This document shows positions 1 through 5,882 of a DNA stretch of 26,160 nt, piece after piece (the stretch's first letter is position 1; every line of letters starts with the position of its first letter). Under the pieces are notes generated by a model. That model was not told the origin of the DNA. It saw only the letters and a list, made by a program, of their open reading frames with translations, and did no database searches. The translations under genes were made by a program, and so were the position numbers. The stretch comes from an uncultured bacterium (GTDB taxonomy: Bacteria > Bacillota > Clostridia > Oscillospirales > Ruminococcaceae): contig CAJMLV010000040.1 in assembly GCA_905214345.1 (NCBI GenBank), forward strand, positions 1-26,160, given 5' to 3'.

Positions 1-401
1 GCCTTATCGGGCAGGCCCACCAGTTCCAGCAGTTCCCGGGCCCGGGCTTCGGCCTTTTCTTTGGGCACACCGGCCAGCTCCATGGGGAAGCAGACGTTTT
101 TCAGGCAGCTGCGCTGCATCAGCAGATTGAACTGCTGGAAGATCATGGCGATCTCCCGCCGTGCCTGGCGCAGTTCCCGGGCGTCCAGCGTTTCCATTTT
201 GCGGCCGTTGACGATGACGCTGCCCTCGTCCGGCTTTTCCAGCATGTTGATGCAGCGCACCAGGGTGGATTTGCCCGCCCCCGACATGCCGATAATGCCG
301 TAGATGTCGCCGTCCTGGATGGTCAGCGAGATGTCCTTGAGCGCGACAAACTTGCCTGCCTTGGTGTCAAACCGTTTGGTCAGGTGTTGCAGTTCGATCA
401 T
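1..401 (-). CDS. metN: Methionine ABC transporter ATP-binding protein, 5' part only
   Basis: The first 133 codons of an ABC ATPase are present; the rest lies beyond the window edge. The start ATG at 401 follows the ribosome binding site GGGAGGAG. The protein opens MIELQHLTKRFDT, has a Walker A box GMSGAGKST at about residues 38-46 and the Q-loop FQQFNLL near residue 90, as in MetN. MetN powers uptake of methionine, and sometimes methionine derivatives, with the permease MetI and the lipoprotein MetQ. The metQ gene lies just upstream on the same strand, which supports MetN over another amino-acid ATPase. The ABC signature, Walker B and the MetN C-terminal regulatory domain are not in view. The family call is firm; substrate specificity is inferred from the neighbour. 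Confidence 0.9.
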   Translation of the reverse strand, partial: MIELQHLTKRFDTKAGKFVALKDISLTIQDGDIYGIIGMSGAGKSTLVRCINMLEKPDEGSVIVNGRKMETLDARELRQARREIAMIFQQFNLLMQRSCLKNVCFPMELAGVPKEKAEARARELLELVGLPDK

Positions 402-464
402 GATGCTACTCCTCCCGCGGTCCGGCCGCGGAAAAAACCGCAAACGGACGGACCGTTTTTTCAC

Positions 465-496
465 AAAAAGGGGAACGCCGGGTCCCGGGCGTTCCC
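465..496 (-). terminator. Intrinsic terminator between metQ and metN
   Basis: A 9-bp perfect stem (GGGAACGCC at 471-479 against 488-496) is followed on the minus strand by five T residues (465-469). It begins 22 bases after the metQ stop and precedes metN. I see no promoter in the short stretch before metN, so it is probably leaky and lets metQ outproduce metN, a common layout for binding proteins of ABC transporters. Confidence 0.65.
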
Positions 497-518
497 GCTT
501 TTTATGCTACCATGTTTT

Positions 519-1448
519 TCAGAAAATGGCAACCACGGCGCCGCCGTAAGTCTCGGTGATGTAATCCTTCACCTTCTGGCTCTTCAGCGCGGCGGTGAGG
601 GCCTTGGTCACATCGGTATCCTCGTTGCCTTCCTTCACAACCAGCACGTTGGCGTAGGTCTGGGCGGCTTCGCTGTCGGCGTCTTCGGCAGCCAGAGCGT
701 CAGCGGCGGAAGAGAAACCGGCTTCGGTGGCATAGTTGCCGTTGATGACGGCCATATCCAGGGAACCGAGCTGACGGGGCAGCTGAGCGGCTTCCATCTC
801 CACGATCTCCAGGTTCTTGGGGTTCTCGGCAATGTCGTTCTTGGTGGCGGTCAGGCCGGCGCCCTCTTTCAGGGTGATCAGGCCCTGGGCGGCCAGCAGC
901 TGCAGGGCGCGGGCTTCGTTGGTGGTGTCATTGGGCACGCCGATCTTGGCGCCGTCGGCCAGTTCGTCCAGGCTCTTGGCCTTGCCCGGATACAGGCCCA
1001 GGGGTTCGTAATGGATGGAAGCCACGCTCACCAGGTGGGTGCCGTTTTCTTCATTGAAGTTTTCCAGGTAGGGGCCGTGCTGGAAGTAGTTGGCGTCCAC
1101 TTCCCCGTTTTCGGTGGCCTTGTTGGGCTGGATGTAGTCGGTGAACTCCACCACCTTCAGGGCGATGCCGGCCTGGTCCAGGATCTCACCGGCCACCTTC
1201 AGGATCTCGGCGTGGGGCACCGGAGAGGCAGCCACCGTGATGGTGGTGCCCTTCAGGGCTTCATAATCCACCGAGGAATCGAAGCCGTCGCCGGTGAAGG
1301 AGGCGGCATCCGCAGCGGCTTCCTCGGTGGCGGCGGTGCTGCCGGATTCAGAAGGAGCGGCGGTGCTTTCGGAAGCAGGAGCGCCGCAGGCGGCCAGGCT
1401 CAGGGTGAAGGCGGCGGCCAGCAGGCCGGACAGAAGTTTCTTTTTCAT
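519..1448 (-). CDS. metQ: Methionine-binding lipoprotein MetQ (NlpA family)
   Basis: This 309-residue protein is the extracytoplasmic substrate-binding component of a MetNIQ importer. The N-terminus MKKKLLSGLL is a lipoprotein signal ending in the lipobox LSLAAC, which puts the acylated cysteine at residue 21. A short Ala/Ser/Glu linker follows. The NlpA/MetQ fold then shows TTITVAASPVPHAEIL, VEFTDYIQPN, VDANYFQHGPYL and AKIGVPNDTTNEARAL, all hallmarks of the family. The start at 1448 has the site AAAGGAG six bases upstream; a longer in-frame reading to 1703 runs through the leader terminator and has no comparable start. Length is typical. Expression is probably set by the leader-peptide attenuator upstream. 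Methionine is the likeliest ligand; a related sulfur amino acid is possible. Confidence 0.93.
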   Translation of the reverse strand: MKKKLLSGLLAAAFTLSLAACGAPASESTAAPSESGSTAATEEAAADAASFTGDGFDSSVDYEALKGTTITVAASPVPHAEILKVAGEILDQAGIALKVVEFTDYIQPNKATENGEVDANYFQHGPYLENFNEENGTHLVSVASIHYEPLGLYPGKAKSLDELADGAKIGVPNDTTNEARALQLLAAQGLITLKEGAGLTATKNDIAENPKNLEIVEMEAAQLPRQLGSLDMAVINGNYATEAGFSSAADALAAEDADSEAAQTYANVLVVKEGNEDTDVTKALTAALKSQKVKDYITETYGGAVVAIF

Positions 1449-1507
1449 GATGTTCTCCTTTGTGTTTTCTTTTGGGTGTTCTTCTTTTTTCGGGAACGGC
1501 GCGGAGC

Positions 1508-1561
1508 TCAGCGGCGGCACATTCGCACGCCGGGCTGGCGGCACTTGGGGCCGGTTTTCAT
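1508..1561 (-). CDS. Small ORF (17 codons) between the attenuator and metQ
   Basis: The peptide MKTGPKCRQPGVRMCRR starts at 1561, preceded at 7 bases by AAGGAGGA (1569-1576), one of the best ribosome binding sites in the window. It lies after the attenuator terminator and ends 59 bases before metQ, in a different frame. It is very basic and contains two cysteines and one internal methionine. No family is recognised. It could be a translated regulatory peptide, a translation enhancer for the long leader, or chance. Support is the ribosome binding site and the placement only. Confidence 0.4.
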   Translation of the reverse strand: MKTGPKCRQPGVRMCRR

Positions 1562-1601
1562 GGAAGGGTCCTCCTTTTCTTGCGCAGGAACAGCGGACAA
1601 C

Positions 1602-1636
1602 AAAAAAGCGGCAGGGCGCTTTCGGCGCCCTGCCGC
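1602..1636 (-). terminator. Attenuator terminator of the metQ leader
   Basis: A perfect 12-bp GC-rich stem (1608-1619 against 1625-1636, five-base loop) is followed on the minus strand by six T residues (1602-1607). It lies between the metQ promoter and metQ, 15 bases after the leader-peptide stop codon, so it would end transcription before metQ unless prevented. This is the expected position of a transcription attenuator. Confidence 0.85.
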
Positions 1637-1639
1637 TAC

Positions 1640-1710
1640 TGTTTCCTGCCTTAAACCGAGAAAAACGGGCAAGGGGAAACATGCGCAGGTTGCCGAAGCC
1701 CACTGCACAT
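1640..1710 (-). promoter_or_regulatory. Competing RNA hairpins of the metQ attenuator
   Basis: On the minus-strand RNA, AUGUGCAG (1703-1710, covering one Met and one Cys codon of the leader peptide) pairs over 8 bp with CUGCGCAU (1681-1688). UGUUUCC plus UGCC (1668-1681) pairs with GGCA plus GGAAACA (1640-1650), 11 bp with a 3-base bulge. GGGCUUCGGC (1692-1701) can instead pair with the loop and 3' arm of the terminator in two blocks of 6 and 4 bp (1621-1626 and 1614-1617), which would break the terminator. The pairings are read from sequence; their roles are inferred. Confidence 0.55.
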
Positions 1711-1749
1711 GCACATCATCATACCATCACGGCGTTCATTGATCTTCAT
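1651..1749 (-). CDS. Met/Cys-rich leader peptide of the metQ attenuator
   Basis: A 32-residue peptide starts at 1749 behind the site GGGAAGGGG (1758-1766, spacing 8) and stops at 1651, just before the attenuator terminator. It starts MKINERRDG and continues with MMMCMC at residues 10-15 (1705-1722), so six consecutive codons are Met or Cys. It lies about 36 bases downstream of the predicted transcription start and upstream of a methionine transporter gene. This is the architecture of amino-acid biosynthetic leader peptides such as trpL or hisL. Scarcity of charged Met-tRNA or Cys-tRNA would stall the ribosome over the first hairpin arm and favour transcription into metQ. The peptide itself probably has no other job. 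No relative is recognised. Confidence 0.75.
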   Translation of the reverse strand: MKINERRDGMMMCMCSGLRQPAHVSPCPFFSV

Positions 1750-1791
1750 GACAGCATCCCCTTCCCGCAAAAGTTCGGTTTGAATGGTGAC

Positions 1792-1820
1792 AGTATACCC
1801 CGTTTGCGGGCGGCTGTCAA
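1792..1820 (-). promoter_or_regulatory. metQ leader promoter
   Basis: Reading the minus strand, TTGACA (1815-1820) is followed after 17 bases by TATACT (1792-1797), a near-perfect housekeeping sigma-factor promoter. Transcription would start near 1785, giving a leader of about 335 bases before metQ. It is divergent from the rrf2-type promoter about 60 bases away. Confidence 0.85.
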
Positions 1821-1881
1821 GGCATTGAGCGCAAAAAATGGGGCGCAAAGAAAGTTTTCCTATATTTTTTCTATGTTTTGC

Positions 1882-1910
1882 TTGCCTGCGGGCGACAAAC
1901 TTGGTATGAT
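1882..1910 (+). promoter_or_regulatory. Promoter of the Rrf2-type regulator gene
   Basis: TTGCCT (1882-1887) and TATGAT (1905-1910) are separated by 17 bases. The start would lie near 1917, about 26 bases before the ATG. The short space shared with the divergent metQ promoter could let the regulator control both, but no clear shared operator was identified. Confidence 0.7.
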
Positions 1911-1942
1911 AGGGATATTGTTTTTTGAAGGGAGGGAATCGC

Positions 1943-2380
1943 ATGAAATTTTCCACCAAAGACCGCTATGCCCTGCGCCTGATGGCGGAACTGGCCGACT
2001 GCGGACCGGAGGAGACGCTCTCGCTGAAAAGCGTGAGCGAAAGCCAGCAGATCAGCCAGAAGTATCTGGAGCAGATCGTCACCCCCTTGTCCCGGGCAGG
2101 GCTGGTTTCCAGCAGCCGGGGCAGCCAGGGCGGCTACCGTCTGACCCGCTCCCCCGGCGAGATCACTGCCGGGGACATCCTGCGGGCCATTGAGGGCGAT
2201 CTGGTGCCGATCCCCTGCCTGTCCAGCCAGGCGGAAGCCTGCCCCCGCCGCGCCCAGTGCCACACCATCGGCTTTTGGGAAGGACTGCGCCAGGTGATCG
2301 ACAGATATGTGGACGGCATCACCCTGGAACAGCTGCGCACCATGAAAGCGGATGACCTGTTGGTTTCCGACGAGGAATAA
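1943..2380 (+). CDS. Rrf2 family transcriptional regulator with three candidate Fe-S cysteines
   Basis: This 145-residue protein opens MKFSTKDRYALRLMAELA, the winged-helix N-terminus of the Rrf2 family (IscR, CymR, NsrR). The recognition region ISQKYLEQIVTPLSRAGLVSSSRGSQGGY lies at residues 37-65. Cysteines at 92, 100 and 106 (C-x7-C-x5-C) sit where IscR carries its cluster ligands (92, 98, 104), so an Fe-S or redox-sensing role is plausible. The start at 1943 has GGGAGGG 5 bases upstream; an in-frame ATG at 1925 lacks such a site. It is divergent from metQ. CymR, a relative, governs cysteine metabolism in Bacillus, so a sulfur-metabolism role is suggested by context; IscR-type control of Fe-S assembly is the main alternative. 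Confidence 0.9.
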   Translation: MKFSTKDRYALRLMAELADCGPEETLSLKSVSESQQISQKYLEQIVTPLSRAGLVSSSRGSQGGYRLTRSPGEITAGDILRAIEGDLVPIPCLSSQAEACPRRAQCHTIGFWEGLRQVIDRYVDGITLEQLRTMKADDLLVSDEE

Positions 2381-2388
2381 GCATAAAA

Positions 2389-2418
2389 ACAGCCCCCGGC
2401 CATACGGTCGGGGGCTGT
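2389..2418. terminator. Bidirectional terminator between the Rrf2 gene and the SGNH hydrolase gene
   Basis: A 10-bp stem ACAGCCCCCG (2389-2398) with CGGGGGCTGT (2409-2418) carries further inner pairs. A T run follows on the plus strand (three T) and on the minus strand (five T). It lies between two convergent genes and serves both. Confidence 0.85.
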
Positions 2419-2440
2419 TTGCATGTATACGCGGTTTTCG

Positions 2441-3751
2441 TCACTCAGTGACGGTGGTTTCCTGACCTCCGTCGGTAGCGGTGGAATCAGCAGGCACATC
2501 CGGTGCGGGGGTGGGGTCTGCCGGAACGGGCGTGGGCGCAACTTCCGGCACAGGCGTCGGCGTCGGGTCAGGAACCGGGGTAGCCGTCGGTTCCGGAATC
2601 GGCGTGGCTGTCACCTCCGGCGTGGGCGTGGGTGTGGGTGTGGGTGTGGGCTCCGGAGTCGCCGTGGGCGCCGCCGTAGGCACAGGCGTCGGGGTCGGCG
2701 TCGCGGTGGGGGCAACCGTAGGTGTGGCAGTGGGTTCCGCAGTGGGTTCCTCGGTGGCCACCGTCTCGCTGGAAGAGGTGGCGGTAGAAGAAGAAGTGGT
2801 GTTGGTCACGTTGGAAGCGGTGGAGGAGCTGACATCCTTATCCTCAATGTGCTCGGGCACAGAGGTCAGGGTGGGACGGTCATCCTCGGTGATATAGCTG
2901 TGAGTGCGGATATACTCAAACAGGGCATCCATGGCGGAGCGGGTCAGGTGGATACCGTCGCTGCTTTCCACATAGCCGCTCTTGGCATAGCCGGTGGAGG
3001 AATCCTTGAGCACTTCGGCGCTGTTGAGGAACTTCCAGCCGTTGTCCTGGCACATCTGCACGATGGCCTGGTTGTATTCGTCCACCTGGGTCTGGGTCAG
3101 GCTCTGGTTGGAGTGCTGCTTGCCCAAAGGCGGGATGGCATTGATGATGATGTCCACACTGGGGTAGGCTTCTTCCACCGCCTTGATTCCCTTCTCATAG
3201 CTCTCGATAAAGTTCTCGGTGCTGTTGGAGGGGCTCAGGTCGTTGGTGCCGAAAGTGATGATGACCCGCCGGGGCTGCATGATCGCCACGGCCTCGGGCA
3301 TGGTCTTGTAGCCGGAAAGACCTTCGAACTTCACACATTCATAGGTGGCCAGGGAACGGGCGGACATGCCAACCGAACCGATGGCGTTATCATATGTGCA
3401 ATAATCAAACATGCGGTACATGCGCGCCGTGTTGGAGTCGCCCAGAAACAGGGTCTCGTCCACATACTCCTGTCCGGCATCCTCGGATTCTTCCAGAATG
3501 GTGGAGGTATACTGGGTGGTGTCGATGGTATTCTTGTCCTTGTCGTACCCTTCCTCATCCACCATTTCCTCGGTGGTCTGGCTTTCCGAGTCGGCATCAG
3601 TGCTGCTCAGCCCGTGCACGACCAAAAAGGCCGATACTGATGTGACCAGCACCACGGCGCAGCAGATGGCCAGCACAAAATACATGCGGCCTTTGCTGGT
3701 GAGCCGGGTCCAGAAGCCCTGTTTGGCGTTTTTGTTTCGTTTGCTTGACAT
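2441..3751 (-). CDS. Membrane-anchored SGNH/GDSL hydrolase with Pro/Thr-rich C-terminal tail
   Basis: The protein has 436 residues. A basic N-terminus is followed by one membrane segment (about 22-47) with no clear signal cleavage site, so it is probably anchored with its bulk outside. The SGNH fold shows block I FLGDSN (Ser106), block III FGTND (168-171 region, Asn170) and block V DGIH (Asp265, His268), giving an apparently complete Ser-Asp-His triad. Such enzymes are esterases or lipases, often deacetylating cell-wall glycans. Residues from about 335 onward are a low-complexity Thr-Pro tail that may span or bind the cell wall. The start at 3751 has AGGAA upstream. It appears monocistronic. 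The substrate cannot be told from sequence; O-acetyl groups on wall polymers are one guess. Confidence 0.85.
   Translation of the reverse strand: MSSKRNKNAKQGFWTRLTSKGRMYFVLAICCAVVLVTSVSAFLVVHGLSSTDADSESQTTEEMVDEEGYDKDKNTIDTTQYTSTILEESEDAGQEYVDETLFLGDSNTARMYRMFDYCTYDNAIGSVGMSARSLATYECVKFEGLSGYKTMPEAVAIMQPRRVIITFGTNDLSPSNSTENFIESYEKGIKAVEEAYPSVDIIINAIPPLGKQHSNQSLTQTQVDEYNQAIVQMCQDNGWKFLNSAEVLKDSSTGYAKSGYVESSDGIHLTRSAMDALFEYIRTHSYITEDDRPTLTSVPEHIEDKDVSSSTASNVTNTTSSSTATSSSETVATEEPTAEPTATPTVAPTATPTPTPVPTAAPTATPEPTPTPTPTPTPEVTATPIPEPTATPVPDPTPTPVPEVAPTPVPADPTPAPDVPADSTATDGGQETTVTE
2490..2750 (-). repeat. Low-complexity TP-rich coding repeat in the SGNH hydrolase
   Basis: About 85 codons encode degenerate short units of the type PTPTP, PTATP and PEPTP. 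On the plus strand this appears as GGTGTGGGCGTGGGTGT-like repeats. It is an imperfect, protein-level repeat, of the kind that can expand or shrink by slippage. Confidence 0.75.
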
Positions 3752-3909
3752 AACGGTTCCTTCCTGTTTGGGTTGGCAAAGCGTGTATGCGGCATTTTTT
3801 ATCTCATGAACCGTTCTATTTTACACCTTTTTTCGTCAAGATGCCAGTGGTTTGCGGATTTTTACATAAATTGCACAAAAAAAGAACGCTCCTTCGCACA
3901 TGGCACAAC

Positions 3910-3960
3910 AAAAAAGCCGCCCGTTCCCCGGCACTTGACCAAAGCCGGAAAACGGGCGGC
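3910..3960 (-). terminator. Terminator of the PepV-type dipeptidase gene
   Basis: A long stem pairs GCCGCCCGTT (3916-3925) with AACGGGCGGC (3951-3960), with further inner CCGGC/GCCGG pairing. On the minus strand it is followed by six T residues (3910-3915). It begins 23 bases after the dipeptidase stop codon. Confidence 0.85.
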
Positions 3961-3983
3961 AAATCGCGCAAAAAAGCAGAAAA

Positions 3984-5378
3984 TTACAGTTCGATTTCCT
4001 GCAGGCGCAGCAGAGCCAGGATATAGATTTTCAGCGCTTCGATGAGCTTGTCGAAGTTGGCGCCCTCGTTGGCACCGTGCATGGGACCGGCAAATTCCGG
4101 CAGAGGCAGGTCGGCGTGTTCGGGACCGAAGCTGACCGCATAGGGGAAGTGGCGGGCGTAGGTGCCGCCGCCCATGGTGAAAGGCTTCTGGTTTTCGCCG
4201 GTGACCTCGTTGTAGGTATTGATGAGGGTCTGGATGGCCGGGCTGCCCGCATCGATATAGAAAGGCACACGGCTGGTGGTGTTTTCCAGTTTGGCGGCGG
4301 TGCCGCAGGCAGCCTGCATGGCAGCGGTGAGCTTGTCGGCATCGGTGTTGGTGGGATACCGGCAGTCAAAAGTCTGGTGCAGGCAGCCGTCCTTGAACTC
4401 GATGGTGCCGCCGATGATGGTCAGCGGGGTGAACAGTCCGTCATCCGCCGCAATGCCCAGGGCGCTGCCGTCGGTGGCGGCATGCAGCTTGGCCAGCACT
4501 TTCAGATAAGCGGTCTCGTTTTCAGAGCAGACGCCGCTGTCCAGCAGGCAGGTCACGATCATGCCGATGGCGTTGACGGTGCCTTCGGGCATGGCGGCAT
4601 GGCCGCTCTTGCCCACGGCGTCGATGCGGGTCAGGCCGTTTTCTTCGGTGAAGGTCAGGCCGGGGGCCGCTTTCAGGCCGGCAGCAGACACGGCCACGGT
4701 GCAGGAAGCCCGGTCGGGCACGGCGTTGTGGGCCACACCGCCGGCAAAAGCGCGGATGACGCCGCCTTCCAGCACGGGCGAGACGAACTCGCCGTTGAAG
4801 CCGCCCTTCTCACCGTTGCATACGGGGAATTCGGCGTCCGGAGTGAAGCAGAAAGCCGGCTGCTCAAAATGTTCGGCGAAATAATCCACATCCAGCATGC
4901 CGGTTTCCTCGTTGGCGCCCAGCAGGGCACGCACGGGGTACTTCAGGGCTGCGCCGCTCTCCTTCAGATATTTCAGAGCGTACAGGGTCAGGATGGCAGG
5001 GCCCTTGTCATCGGCCACGCCGCGGCCCAGAAGCCAGCCGTCCTTCACCCGGACGGTGTAAGGGTCGGCGTCCCAGCCGTTGCCTTCGGGCACCACATCG
5101 CAGTGGGTGATGGTGGCCAGGTACTTCTGACCGTCGGCCACGGGGCCGGTCTCGGCCCAGCCGATATAACCGTCGGCATTATGGGTGGCCAGGCCCAGTT
5201 CGCCGGCGATCTCCAGCGCCTTATCCAGAGCGGCGCGGGGACCGGGGCCAAAGGGCGCACCGGGGGCGGGGGTTCCTTCCACACTGGGCACCGCCACCAG
5301 ACGGGTGATGTCCCGCAGGATGGCCTCGCGGTTCTGCTCGGCAAATGTGTCAATGGACGCAAAACGCGGATCGTTCAT
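3984..5378 (-). CDS. pepV: M20 family metallodipeptidase, PepV type
   Basis: At 464 residues this matches the usual length of PepV (about 465-470), a dinuclear zinc aminodipeptidase that splits dipeptides with broad specificity in the cytoplasm. The M20 metal ligands are visible: THCDVVPEG (His92, Asp94), GRGVADDKGP (bridging Asp near 123-124), ANEETG (Glu157 and Glu158), FTPDAEFP (Asp181) and PMHGANE (His434). The lid domain shows GKSGHAAMPEGTVNA. There is no signal peptide. The start MNDPRF at 5378 has GGAGGG upstream; a longer frame to 5426 crosses the promoter region. It is followed by a strong terminator and preceded by its own promoter, so it is probably monocistronic. A related M20 hydrolase with another substrate cannot be excluded. 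Confidence 0.88.
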   Translation of the reverse strand: MNDPRFASIDTFAEQNREAILRDITRLVAVPSVEGTPAPGAPFGPGPRAALDKALEIAGELGLATHNADGYIGWAETGPVADGQKYLATITHCDVVPEGNGWDADPYTVRVKDGWLLGRGVADDKGPAILTLYALKYLKESGAALKYPVRALLGANEETGMLDVDYFAEHFEQPAFCFTPDAEFPVCNGEKGGFNGEFVSPVLEGGVIRAFAGGVAHNAVPDRASCTVAVSAAGLKAAPGLTFTEENGLTRIDAVGKSGHAAMPEGTVNAIGMIVTCLLDSGVCSENETAYLKVLAKLHAATDGSALGIAADDGLFTPLTIIGGTIEFKDGCLHQTFDCRYPTNTDADKLTAAMQAACGTAAKLENTTSRVPFYIDAGSPAIQTLINTYNEVTGENQKPFTMGGGTYARHFPYAVSFGPEHADLPLPEFAGPMHGANEGANFDKLIEALKIYILALLRLQEIEL

Positions 5379-5443
5379 GCAATATCCCTCCATGCTATCG
5401 GAATGGCAGCCCGGCGACCGGACCACCGAATCAGTACGGCGTC

Positions 5444-5452
5444 ATTATACCA
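5444..5452 (-). promoter_or_regulatory. Extended -10 promoter of the dipeptidase gene
   Basis: The minus strand reads TGGTATAAT, a perfect -10 box with the extended TGn element. No good -35 box is seen (the best placed hexamer is GTGCAA). The transcription start would be near 5437, about 60 bases before the ATG. Confidence 0.65.
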
Positions 5453-5519
5453 CAAACGTCCGCAGTTTGCACACATTCATATATATTGAGCCGCAATTTT
5501 TATCCGGTAAAAGAAAAAG

Positions 5520-5555
5520 GATATTCAAACCGCTGAATATCTGCTATAATAGCAG
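5520..5555 (+). promoter_or_regulatory. Promoter of the ACT/UPF0210 operon with two stacked inverted repeats
   Basis: An extended -10 element TGCTATAAT ends at 5550, and the start would be near 5557. GATATTCA-N6-TGAATATC (5520-5541) is a perfect 8-bp inverted repeat filling the -35/spacer zone. CTGCTA-TAA-TAGCAG (5541-5555) is a perfect 6-bp inverted repeat centred on the -10 box. The first is a strong operator candidate. The regulator is unknown. Confidence 0.6.
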
Positions 5556-5594
5556 GGTCAAACATAAACCTAACATGCAACGAGGTGCTTAACC

Positions 5595-5864
5595 ATGAAA
5601 GCTGTCATCACCGTTATCGGGCAGGACACCGTGGGTGTCGTGGCCAAGGTCAGCGCTGTGTGCGCAGAACTGAACATCAACATTGAGGACGTGACCCAGA
5701 GCATCATGCAGAATATGTTCTGCATGATCATGCTGGTCAACCTGGGTGCCTGCAATGAGGACCCGGCTGCCGTGCGCGAACATTTTGCCGCCCTTGGTGA
5801 GCAGATGGGCATGCAGGTCACCTTTACGCGTCAGGAAGTGTTCGACGCGATGCACAAGGTGTGA
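5595..5864 (+). CDS. ACT domain protein, UPF0237 type
   Basis: This 89-residue protein is a single ACT domain, opening MKAVITVIGQDTVGVVAKVS, with INIEDVTQSIMQNMFCMIMLV and a C-terminal strand VTFTRQEVFDAMHKV. ACT domains bind small ligands, usually amino acids, and act as allosteric modules; free-standing members are regulators or partners of another protein. The start ATG has GAGGTG 8 bases upstream. The UPF0210 gene follows after 18 bases, a pairing that is widespread in Firmicutes and suggests a shared function. Ligand and target are unknown. Confidence 0.85.
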   Translation: MKAVITVIGQDTVGVVAKVSAVCAELNINIEDVTQSIMQNMFCMIMLVNLGACNEDPAAVREHFAALGEQMGMQVTFTRQEVFDAMHKV

Positions 5865-5882
5865 CGGAAAGGCGGCAGACAG

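Noticed and set aside
1681..1710. S-box (SAM-I) riboswitch in the metQ leader, suggested by a GGCAACC stretch on the minus strand
   Set aside because: The other conserved S-box blocks (the AGAGG-GGAGGGA region and the downstream kink-turn and core elements) are not recognisable, and the stretch lies inside a plausible leader-peptide ORF.
1602..1790. T-box leader for metQ
   Set aside because: No T-box sequence of the AGGGUGGNACCGCG type and no Stem I elements were found.
2490..2750. CRISPR-like or tandem DNA repeat array
   Set aside because: The repeats are degenerate, in frame and encode a Thr-Pro tail; there are no unique spacers of constant length.
3752..3909. Promoter for the SGNH hydrolase (TTGACG near 3835-3840 on the minus strand)
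   Set aside because: No -10 box at an acceptable spacing was found, so I did not list it as a feature. The stretch holds no gene that I can support.
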